Positions 1 through 6,151 are shown, counted from the stretch's first letter. The stretch: DNA of 6,158 nt from an uncultured Burkholderiales bacterium (GCA_903953985.1 CAJBLW010000390.1:1-6158), one strand, 5' to 3'. Notes: a model not told the origin generated them from the sequence alone. Program-made: numbers and translations.

Positions 1-1004
1 GCGACGGCCTGGCCGACCTGATTGTGGGTGCCAAGGCGGGTGATGCCAGCGCAGGCACCGATGCAGGTCGCAGCTACCTTGTGTTTGGCAAGACGGGCCC
101 GGCGGCGGTGGACCTCAGTGCGGTGGCCAACGGCATCGGCGGCTTTGTCATCAACGGTCAGGGCGCCAGCGATGGCAGCGGCGTCAGCGTGGCCGCGGCG
201 GGCGATGTCAATGGCGACGGACTGGCCGATCTGATGGTCGGCGCCGACCTGAGCGACCCGGCCGCTGTATCGAACGCGGGCCGCGGCTATGTCATCTTCG
301 GCGCCACCGGCGGCGCGTTTGTGTTGTCCCAGATTGACCAGCTGGGCACCGCTGGCAATGACACCCTGAGCGGCACCGGCATGGGCCAGACCCTGGCGGG
401 CGGCAACGGTAACGATACCTTGATTGGATTCGGTGGCGCCGATGTGCTGCTCGGTGGTGCGGGCAACGACCGCATGGTCGTCCAAGGCAGCACTGTCGCA
501 GCACTGCAGGCGGGGTTGGGTGCCGGCGGCAACAGCGCGCAGCTCGCAAGAGTCGATGGGGGAAATGGCATAGACACTCTGGCGCTCGACGGCGCTGGTC
601 TGATCCTGGACTTGACGGCGATCGCCGATCCTGGCGGCGCTGGCCTTGGCAGCAGCTCGCGCCTGGAATCGATAGAACGCATTGACCTGACCGGCAGCGG
701 CAACAACACGCTGCTTCTGGGCTTGAAGGACGTGCTCGACATCGCCGCCATGAACAGCTTCAACAACGCCACCGGCTGGGCAGACGGCAGCTATGACCTG
801 GCCGCCGGTGGTGCTGGGGGCGCCAACCCTGAGCGCCGCCACCAGCTGGTGATTGATGGTGACGCAGGCGATGTGGTCAATTCCAGTGGCTGGGGTGCAT
901 CGGCGGGCACGGTCAGCCAAGGCGGCGTGACTTACAACGTTTACAACCAGGGGCTGTACGCCCAACTGCTGATCGATACGGCTGTCACGCAGTCGGTGCT
1001 TTGA
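1..1004 (+). CDS. C-terminal part of a large FG-GAP / RTX calcium-binding secreted protein (5' end outside window)
   Basis: The frame is open from base 3 to the TGA at 1002-1004 (333 residues), and the first visible residues (DGLADLIVGA) lie inside a repeat, so the true start is upstream. Residue 1 here is the codon at base 3. Domains in order: part of one FG-GAP repeat, a second repeat with the calcium loop DVNGDGLAD at residues 68-76, RTX-type glycine/aspartate repeats at about 115-158 (GGNGNDTL, GGAGNDRM), then a roughly 170-residue C-terminal module ending YNQGLYAQLLIDTAVTQSVL. FG-GAP repeats build beta-propellers and RTX repeats fold on calcium outside the cell. Proteins of this design are usually type I-secreted adhesins or surface proteins, and the C-terminus normally carries the uncleaved export signal. 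No transporter gene is visible, so the export route is inferred. The gene ends two bases before the next ATG, suggesting one operon with the glycosyltransferase. An alternative role is a secreted enzyme whose catalytic part lies upstream. Confidence 0.9.
   Translation, partial: DGLADLIVGAKAGDASAGTDAGRSYLVFGKTGPAAVDLSAVANGIGGFVINGQGASDGSGVSVAAAGDVNGDGLADLMVGADLSDPAAVSNAGRGYVIFGATGGAFVLSQIDQLGTAGNDTLSGTGMGQTLAGGNGNDTLIGFGGADVLLGGAGNDRMVVQGSTVAALQAGLGAGGNSAQLARVDGGNGIDTLALDGAGLILDLTAIADPGGAGLGSSSRLESIERIDLTGSGNNTLLLGLKDVLDIAAMNSFNNATGWADGSYDLAAGGAGGANPERRHQLVIDGDAGDVVNSSGWGASAGTVSQGGVTYNVYNQGLYAQLLIDTAVTQSVL
3..310 (+). repeat. Tandem FG-GAP coding repeats, 213-base (71-residue) period
   Basis: Two copies of the same module are visible within the secreted-protein gene. 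DGLADLIVGA starts at base 3 and DGLADLMVGA at base 216, 213 bases apart. Each is followed at the same distance by a matching strand (AGRSYLVFGKTG and AGRGYVIFGATG). The first copy lacks its beginning because the window cuts it. The second runs into the RTX block. These are protein-level repeats of a beta-propeller, and more copies probably lie upstream. Confidence 0.85.
345..476 (+). repeat. RTX (hemolysin-type calcium-binding) nonapeptide repeats
   Basis: This stretch encodes 44 residues rich in the GGxGxDxLx pattern: GTAGNDTLSG, then a degenerate unit, then GGNGNDTLIG, GGADVLLGG and GGAGNDRM. The block is short, about four to five units, and only some keep all calcium-ligand aspartates. In RTX proteins such blocks stay unfolded in the cytoplasm and fold on calcium outside, close to the C-terminal secretion signal. 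That position fits here. Confidence 0.85.
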
Positions 1005-1006
1005 CC

Positions 1007-3211
1007 ATGCACGAGGACTGCGAAGAGGTCGCTGCGCTGTGGCAGCAGCTCAGGCGATTTCCTTCGCGGCCAGCGCTCTGGCTGGCCCTGGTGCGCTGGT
1101 ATGTAGCACGTGGCTTGGTGGCCCAAGCCGGCTACGCCGCGCGGCAGGCGTGCAGGATGGATCCGTCATTGCTGGCGCAGTTGCAGGCCCTTGAATTGGG
1201 CCCATGGCAAGACCCGCTTGCCGCAGACGCCTGGCTCGGCCGTGTGGCGCCAGCCGATGCCAACGCCTTGGCCCAGCGTTTTTCCGACAGCTTGGCGCAG
1301 TATCCGGGCGATTGGTTGACTTGGCTTTACCTGGCGCGCATGCAGGACATCTTGCATCCACAAAAACTTGCCGACACCGAATCCGCTGGGCATGAGCTGG
1401 CGCAAGCGCAGAGCCTGGAGCCCATGGCCGGCGAATCCTTGCACTGGCTGGGCGTGTGGCGGCTCAGCGCCGAGGATGCGCCCGGCGCCATTGCGGCTTT
1501 CTCGCGCTTGCTCGATATTCGACCGGTGCGCTTTGGCTCCATGATGTACCTTGGCGAGGCGTTGTTGCGGGTGGGCCATGTGGTGGCTGCACAAAAGGCT
1601 TTTGGCCGCGCCTCGCTCTCCCCCAACCCGGATTTTTTGCAGACGCTGGCGGCTCGGGTCTATGCGCACAACTACTGGCAAGAGGCCATCACTGTACTGA
1701 ACAAGGCCCTGGACTTGCGGGCCAACAGCGTGCCTATCTTGCTGGCGCTGGCCAAAATCCAGTCTGAGGTGTATGCGCTGGCCGACTGCCGCGAGAGCTT
1801 GCGCCGCATCCACGCGCTGTCGCCCGATCAGCCGGAGGCCCGTCTTTTGGCTGCGGGCTTGCAGGGCCGCATGGGTGATGCCAAAGGCCACCTGCTGACC
1901 TTGCAGTCGGCCCTTGCCGCAGGCGCAGATCCCCTTTCGCGACTGGCGTCCAGTGTGGCGATGACGGCGCTGTACCACGATGCCATGTCCAGCACCGAGG
2001 TGGCCGACCTGCACCGCAGCTTGTGCGCGCCGATTGAGGCGGCGGTGCAAGCGCAAACCGTTTTCGCCATGCCACGCAGCCCTGGCGAGGGACTGCGCAT
2101 CGGCTATGTGACCGGCGACTTGCACCGCCAGCACCCGGTCAATATCTTCATGTTGCCGGTGTTGATGCGTCACGATCGCACACGCTTCAAGATTCATGTT
2201 TATCACACGGGCACCATGCACGACGAATACACCCGCCAAGCCCAGGCCTGCGCCGACCATTGGCGCGAGGCGGCGACGCTGGACGACGCGGCCCTGCACC
2301 GCACTATCGTGGCCGATGGGATAGACATCTTGATCGACTTGGCCGGCCACACGGCCAGCCATCGCCTGGGCGTGTTTGCCATGCGGGCGGCGCCGGTACA
2401 GGCGACTTTTTTGGGCTACCCACACTCGACTGGCATGTCCCGCATGGATTGGCTGATTGGCGACGCCACCGTCAGCCCCGCCGAGCATGGCCACCTGTTC
2501 AGCGAAGGCATTGCGCAGTTGCCGGACAGCGTGTTTTGCTGGGCGCCTGTGGACGACCATCCCTTGCCGGCGCCTCGTGGGTCCGATGCGCCCTTGGTAT
2601 TTGGCTCCTTCAACAACGCCATGAAGCTGTCGCCAAAAACCATTGCACTGTGGTCGCGCGTGTTGCATGCACTGCCTGCCTCGCAGCTCTTGCTCAAGGC
2701 GCCCAGCCTGCGTGACGAAGCGGTTCAGTCGCGTTTTATCGACCGGTTTGCCGAGCACGGCATTGGGCCTGAGCGGCTGCGGCTGCGCGGCCCCAGCGGG
2801 CTGGCCGAAATGATGCAGGAGTACGGCGATATGGATATCGCGCTGGATCCCACGCCCTACAACGGCGGCACCACGACACTGCAGGCCCTGTGGATGGGCG
2901 TGCCTGTGGTCTGTCTGAGCGGTGACAATTTTGTCAGTCGCATGGGCGTGAGCTTTTTGCGCACCTTGGGGCAGCCCACCTGGATCGCTGAAGACAGCGA
3001 CGCTTATGTGTCGGCTGCCGTCGAATTGGCGCGTCAGGTGGGTTCGCTGCGAAGTGGCAGAGTGGCACTGCGGTCGCAAATGTCGACGTGCGCCCTGTGC
3101 GATATCGAGGCCTATGTCCTGCATTTCCAAGCGCTTCTAGAGCGCATGTGGACTCAGCATTGCATTGGCGGCGGCCGTGTGTTGTTGGCGGCCATGCCCG
3201 CTCATGCCTGA
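1007..3211 (+). CDS. TPR-containing family 41 glycosyltransferase (O-GlcNAc transferase / SPINDLY-like)
   Basis: The product has 734 residues from the ATG at 1007. Residues ~20-310 are helical tetratricopeptide-like repeats, about six or seven (for example GAIAAFSRLLDIRP, EAITVLNKALDLRA). Residues ~360-715 are the GT41 catalytic region: RIGYVTGD at 364-371 with His376 where human OGT has its active-site His498; GHTASHRL from Gly447; GYPHSTG at 470-476; FGSFNNAMKLSP; LLLK ending at Lys564, equivalent to the UDP-binding lysine; and DPTPYNGGTTTLQALWMGVPVV from Asp614. Family members transfer a sugar from a nucleotide sugar to Ser/Thr, or Asn in the HMW1C branch, of cytoplasmic proteins. There is no signal peptide or membrane segment, so it is cytoplasmic. 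The ATG follows the upstream stop by two bases with no good Shine-Dalgarno, and a TTG at 1001 overlaps that stop, so coupled translation is likely. Sugar and acceptor are unknown; the neighbouring secreted protein is the obvious candidate acceptor. Confidence 0.94.
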   Translation: MHEDCEEVAALWQQLRRFPSRPALWLALVRWYVARGLVAQAGYAARQACRMDPSLLAQLQALELGPWQDPLAADAWLGRVAPADANALAQRFSDSLAQYPGDWLTWLYLARMQDILHPQKLADTESAGHELAQAQSLEPMAGESLHWLGVWRLSAEDAPGAIAAFSRLLDIRPVRFGSMMYLGEALLRVGHVVAAQKAFGRASLSPNPDFLQTLAARVYAHNYWQEAITVLNKALDLRANSVPILLALAKIQSEVYALADCRESLRRIHALSPDQPEARLLAAGLQGRMGDAKGHLLTLQSALAAGADPLSRLASSVAMTALYHDAMSSTEVADLHRSLCAPIEAAVQAQTVFAMPRSPGEGLRIGYVTGDLHRQHPVNIFMLPVLMRHDRTRFKIHVYHTGTMHDEYTRQAQACADHWREAATLDDAALHRTIVADGIDILIDLAGHTASHRLGVFAMRAAPVQATFLGYPHSTGMSRMDWLIGDATVSPAEHGHLFSEGIAQLPDSVFCWAPVDDHPLPAPRGSDAPLVFGSFNNAMKLSPKTIALWSRVLHALPASQLLLKAPSLRDEAVQSRFIDRFAEHGIGPERLRLRGPSGLAEMMQEYGDMDIALDPTPYNGGTTTLQALWMGVPVVCLSGDNFVSRMGVSFLRTLGQPTWIAEDSDAYVSAAVELARQVGSLRSGRVALRSQMSTCALCDIEAYVLHFQALLERMWTQHCIGGGRVLLAAMPAHA

Positions 3212-3475
3212 GCCCCAAGCAGCCAGTCGATCTGACCAAGTGCTCTGGCATGCGCTTTGTTAGCCACCACGGCGGATCACCTGCAAGGTGGCTTCGTCGG
3301 AATCAGCCTCGCAGATTTTTTGCGCGTTCGCCTTATGTGCACTGCCAGATTGGCCTGGCTGGCGCGTTCAAAAACGGTCAACATGATCTCGATCAGGCAG
3401 GCCAGTTCCTTCAGGGGACAAGCTATTTTGTCTTTGTAGGAGCCAGCTCCCAGGGGTCTGTCTGGTCCCGTGGGT
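3212..3475. other. Convergent intergenic region, no gene recognised
   Basis: These 264 bases separate the stops of two convergent genes. Short reading frames cross the region on both strands, but none has a recognisable domain or a credible ribosome site. Weak inverted repeats are visible: AGCCACC/GGTGGCT at 3262-3268 and 3287-3293 with an 18-base loop; GCCAG/CTGGC at 3344-3348 and 3355-3359; GACAA/TTGTC at 3417-3421 and 3428-3432, which could lengthen through G-U pairs and is followed by a T-rich stretch on the plus strand; and GGAG/CTCC at 3439-3450. None is a convincing stem plus U-run terminator, so how the two transcripts end is not resolved. Confidence 0.6.
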
Positions 3476-4174
3476 TTATCGCAGTTGCACTTGCAGCCGC
3501 AGTTGATAGCCCTCGTTGCGTATGACGTGCAGCTCGCTCCCGTCAAATCCTGCGTCAATGAGCTTTTTGCGCAGCCGGGTCATCTTGACCGCCAGATTGG
3601 ACAGGCTGACGCCTTGAAGATCGGTGCTCGAGATTTTGAGCAACTGCCAGTGCTCCAGCCGTTGCTCGGGGGCGCGGGCCAGCGCCGAGAGCAGCACCAC
3701 CTCGCCAGCACTCAGTTCTATCGAGCCGCTGGGGCCTAGGGCCCTGAGCTCGGCGACCTGCACGGTCAACATGGCTTGTGGGTTGGCCCCGGCTTGGTGG
3801 GCGCTCAGCCGCCGCTCCAGGGACTTCACCGCCGCGCTCAGCTCTTCGATGCTGACGGGCTTGGCCAGGTAGATGTCGGCGCCCGCATCGTAGCCCGAGA
3901 TCTTGTCATGCGCCGTATCGCGTGCGGTCAGCATCAGGATGCCCAGCTCGGGCTGGGCGCTGCGCAAGCGGCGCGCCAGGCTGACGCCATCCTCGCCGGG
4001 CAGATTCAGGTCGACCACCAACAAATCGATCGCAGGCTGCGCGCTTCCATCGCTCAGGTCTTCGGCGCAAGACATGCCCACGGTTCGGTGCCCCATCGCG
4101 CTCAGCACCTCGACGATGGCCTCGCGCAGGTCCCGGTTGTCCTCGACCACGGCTATGTTCAGATGGGCAGCCAC
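3476..4174 (-). CDS. OmpR/PhoB-family DNA-binding response regulator
   Basis: The product has 232 residues from a GTG start. Residues 5-120 are a receiver domain with all key residues: acidic pair Glu11-Asp12, phospho-acceptor Asp55 in LLVVDLNLPGEDG, Thr83 in LMLTARD, and Lys105-Pro106 in LAKPVS. Residues ~135-230 are a winged-helix domain: LSAGEVVLLSALA, then the recognition-helix region LSNLAVKMTRLRKKL, ending VIRNEGYQLRL. It is expected to be phosphorylated by the kinase encoded just upstream and then bind DNA as a dimer. The GTG start lies 16 bases inside the kinase gene and is preceded by GTGAGG eight bases away, so it is translationally coupled to the kinase. No earlier in-frame ATG gives a better receiver N-terminus. 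Its targets are unknown. Autoregulation from the promoter near 6120-6151 is possible, as is control of the neighbouring operon, but neither is shown. Confidence 0.96.
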   Translation of the reverse strand: MAAHLNIAVVEDNRDLREAIVEVLSAMGHRTVGMSCAEDLSDGSAQPAIDLLVVDLNLPGEDGVSLARRLRSAQPELGILMLTARDTAHDKISGYDAGADIYLAKPVSIEELSAAVKSLERRLSAHQAGANPQAMLTVQVAELRALGPSGSIELSAGEVVLLSALARAPEQRLEHWQLLKISSTDLQGVSLSNLAVKMTRLRKKLIDAGFDGSELHVIRNEGYQLRLQVQLR

Positions 4175-6114
4175 AGCTCGAACCTCACTTTCGCGTTCTG
4201 GGCTTGGTAGCGCAGCTCACCGCCCAGGCGTTTGGCCAGCAGCGCTGACAGATACAGGCCCAGGCCCGTGCCGGCCCAACTCGATGCGCCTGGGCCGCGC
4301 CAGTATTTTTTGAACACATGCGCCGGGTCCGGTCGCCCTGCCTCGCCGGGGATGTTGCTCACGCTGATGCTCAGCCCAGCCAGCTCGCCGCGCGACTGTG
4401 GGTGGGCGCTCAGTTCAATCACGCTGGCCTGGGCGCGGTACTTCAAGGCGTTGTCCAGCAAATTGCCCAGGATCAGTTCCAGCAGCTGCCGGTCCGTGGC
4501 GCAATCGGGCAGCTTGGCGTCTGCGCTGAGTTCAAAGTCGGCATCGTCAGACAGGGGCTCGCTGAGCTCTTGCAGCAAGGCCTGCACCTTGACTGGGGCG
4601 CGCTGCGGGACGAAGTCGCTGGCCTCGAAGGCACCGCTGATGAAGCAGCGGCGAATGATGCTTTGCATGCCGTGGATGGCACGGTAGCCTCGCTCTCGCA
4701 TGGGCGATGTGGGCTCCAGGCTGCCTATGGCCAGATGGGCGGTGGTCAGCGCGGTGGTCAGCTCGTGCGTGAGCATGGTCATGAATTGCTCCTGCTCCAA
4801 GCGCATTTCCTGCTCCTGGTCCATGCGCTGTTGGGTGACGGCCAGTTGCAGCTGAGTCTCCTGGCGCGAGGTCTCAACCGCTTTGGCCCTGGCGCGCAGG
4901 GCGATTAACAAAATCATGGCGCTGACCACGCCGTAGGCGATGGCGCTGTACATGGTCCAGGGCGGGCTGGGCAGCCAGCCCAAGGCCGGCAAGGTCGCGT
5001 TCCACAAAATGGCCAGGGTCAGGCCGTAGACCGCGATCAATTGACGGCGTGACAGCCTGGGCTGCTGATCGGGCGCTGGCTTGCCGGTGAAAAAGGCCAG
5101 CAGCAGCAGCAGCAGCGGGGTCAGGACGGTGACGAGCATGGTCAGCGCAAGTGCTTGGCGCATCAGCCCGGCCAGCATCAGCAGCAAAATCAAAGGCGTG
5201 GCCGCTGCCAGCCATTTCACGCAGCGCAGGCCCAGCGCCGGCGGTTTGAACTCACGCAGGAAATGCCAGTGAAACCAAAGCACAGTGGTTGCCGTGATCG
5301 GAAACAAGGTCGAGGTGATCAGGTCTATCGTCTGCGCGTCCAGCCAGCCCGGCAGGTAGGCCCGAAAAACCCCCAGCAAAGACAGCGCGAAAATGATGGA
5401 GACCAGTTGTTGCACGATGAAGGCGCCTATCACACGGTCGCGCTGCTCCCACCACGCCGAGACTGCCCAGCCCAGAATGGACAGCAAGAAAGCGAGCACG
5501 GCCCCAATCAACACCTGTTGCTGGCGCTCAATGTCCTCCAGATCGTCCCAGCCCAGCGCCTCGACATGGATGCCGTGGTTGCCGGTGGTCCTGAGCCTGA
5601 GCAGCACTTCGGTGGGCTCCGAGGGCGCGGCCAGGACCAGGTTTTGGTTGAACGATCGGTACTCGGCCTGGCTGATGTCTTGCCGGTCACCGGCCAGTTG
5701 GGGGGGCTGGCCTGCCAAGCGCGGATCGAACAGCGCGATCTCATCGAGGTGGCCGGGCAGGATGCGCAGCACCAGGCGGCTTTGCCGGTCTGGGTGCGAG
5801 CCTTGTGACACGGGCGCCGGTTCGATCTTCAGGCGCAGCCAGGTGGTGGACGCGATGAAGCCCCGCCTGAGTGGGCCGCTGTAGGGGGTCCAGGTCATGG
5901 ACCGCACCTGCTCTGGCCCCAGGCTGTTGCTGGGGTCGTCAAGCCAGGCACGCTCGCTGATGCGATCGCGCGGGTCGTGCCCCGACGCCAGCGGCTCGGC
6001 CAGAGCCGGCGCTTGCCACAGCGCCGCCAGCCCCATCAGGCAGCAGCACACCAGCATCTGAGACAAACCCATGGACCTGTGGGCCCTGATGTTCAGATAG
6101 GTACTAAAGAACAT
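4159..6114 (-). CDS. 7TMR-DISM sensor histidine kinase
   Basis: The product has 651 residues. A signal peptide with a long n-region ends near APALA-E (cleavage after ~39). A periplasmic 7TMR-DISMED2-like sensor domain covers ~45-190 (WLDDPSNSLGPEQV, FIASTTWLRLKI). Seven hydrophobic segments follow at about 201-221, 229-250, 262-283, 300-318, 320-342, 358-378 and 388-406. A polar coiled coil spans ~408-447. The HisKA phospho-acceptor is His450 in FMTMLTHELTTALT. The ATPase has an N-box at 551-558 (NLLDNALK, Asn555), a G1 region where Asn587 replaces the usual Asp (VSNIPGEAG), FKKYWRG at 601-607, and a G2 box GTGLGLYL at 615-622. The sensor domain type is thought to bind carbohydrate-like ligands; the actual ligand is unknown. 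There is no receiver domain, so the overlapping downstream regulator is the likely partner. The ATG at 6114 has no Shine-Dalgarno; an alternative ATG at 6072 (residue 15) also leaves a plausible 25-residue signal peptide. Confidence 0.95.
   Translation of the reverse strand: MFFSTYLNIRAHRSMGLSQMLVCCCLMGLAALWQAPALAEPLASGHDPRDRISERAWLDDPSNSLGPEQVRSMTWTPYSGPLRRGFIASTTWLRLKIEPAPVSQGSHPDRQSRLVLRILPGHLDEIALFDPRLAGQPPQLAGDRQDISQAEYRSFNQNLVLAAPSEPTEVLLRLRTTGNHGIHVEALGWDDLEDIERQQQVLIGAVLAFLLSILGWAVSAWWEQRDRVIGAFIVQQLVSIIFALSLLGVFRAYLPGWLDAQTIDLITSTLFPITATTVLWFHWHFLREFKPPALGLRCVKWLAAATPLILLLMLAGLMRQALALTMLVTVLTPLLLLLLAFFTGKPAPDQQPRLSRRQLIAVYGLTLAILWNATLPALGWLPSPPWTMYSAIAYGVVSAMILLIALRARAKAVETSRQETQLQLAVTQQRMDQEQEMRLEQEQFMTMLTHELTTALTTAHLAIGSLEPTSPMRERGYRAIHGMQSIIRRCFISGAFEASDFVPQRAPVKVQALLQELSEPLSDDADFELSADAKLPDCATDRQLLELILGNLLDNALKYRAQASVIELSAHPQSRGELAGLSISVSNIPGEAGRPDPAHVFKKYWRGPGASSWAGTGLGLYLSALLAKRLGGELRYQAQNAKVRFELWLPI
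4183..4188 (-). promoter_or_regulatory. Shine-Dalgarno of the response regulator gene, inside the kinase gene
   Basis: On the minus strand the bases GTGAGG lie eight bases upstream of the GTG at 4174-4172. This supports the GTG as the real start despite the 16-base overlap with the end of the kinase gene (stop at 4161-4159). Confidence 0.65.
5098..5115. repeat. (CAG)6 trinucleotide repeat within the kinase gene
   Basis: Six uninterrupted CAG units lie here on the plus strand. On the coding strand they read as six CTG codons, giving Leu333-Leu338... in TPLLLLLLAFF within the fifth membrane segment. Length changes of three bases would keep the frame and only alter the helix length. Confidence 0.9.
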
Positions 6115-6116
6115 AA

Positions 6117-6127
6117 ATAATCATTAT
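6117..6127. promoter_or_regulatory. Palindrome ATAATCATTAT overlapping the candidate -10 element
   Basis: This is a perfect 5+1+5 palindrome three bases upstream of the kinase ATG, overlapping the proposed -10 element. It equals the central part of the Fur 7-1-7 consensus (TGATAATNATTATCA) for 10 of 14 specified positions, but the outer TG and CA are missing. It could be a weak Fur-like site, another operator, or simply A+T-rich promoter sequence. Confidence 0.2.
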
Positions 6128-6151
6128 GTGAATTTATTGTAATTCATTTAA
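6123..6151 (-). promoter_or_regulatory. Candidate sigma-70 promoter of the kinase-regulator operon
   Basis: Read on the minus strand, a -35-like TTAAAT (6151-6146, three of six matches to TTGACA) is followed after 17 bases by a -10-like CATAAT (6128-6123, five of six matches to TATAAT). The stretch is the only A+T-rich part of the window. Transcription would begin about six or seven bases after the -10 element, within one to three bases of the ATG at 6114, implying a leaderless or nearly leaderless mRNA. The weak -35 and the window edge limit confidence. Confidence 0.4.
6129..6146. promoter_or_regulatory. Inverted repeat TGAATT-N6-AATTCA, possible operator
   Basis: The perfect 6-base arms are at 6129-6134 and 6141-6146, separated by six bases. 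The repeat almost exactly fills the spacer of the candidate promoter, a position where a bound protein would block or reshape polymerase contact. In A+T-rich DNA a repeat of this size can occur by chance, and the bound factor is unknown. Confidence 0.3.

Noticed and set aside
22..234. Short plus-strand frame beginning at a TTG near the left edge
   Set aside because: It is Arg/Ala-rich shadow sequence of the FG-GAP frame, which has recognisable repeats.
1166..3130. 654-codon open frame on the minus strand opposite the glycosyltransferase gene
   Set aside because: It is the antisense of a clear GT41 gene in G+C-rich DNA, where long antisense frames are common. Its translation is rich in His, Arg and Gln and shows no domain.
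3262..3293. AGCCACC/GGTGGCT inverted repeat as a terminator or attC-like site
   Set aside because: The stem is only 7 bases with an 18-base loop and no U-run, and the flanks do not fit integron core-site consensus sequences.
3414..3435. GACAA/TTGTC hairpin followed by T-rich sequence as terminator of the left operon
   Set aside because: Only five Watson-Crick pairs, an A+T-rich stem, an interrupted T tract, and about 200 bases from the stop codon. Too weak to call.
3088..3525. 145-codon plus-strand frame running from the transferase gene across the gap into the regulator gene
   Set aside because: It overlaps the ends of two well-supported genes, has no ribosome site and no recognised domain.
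6037..6054. Lipoprotein signal (Cys23-Cys25 in the kinase N-terminus)
   Set aside because: The cysteines sit inside the hydrophobic core with Val at -1, which does not fit a lipobox; the A-L-A site after residue 39 fits ordinary signal peptidase.
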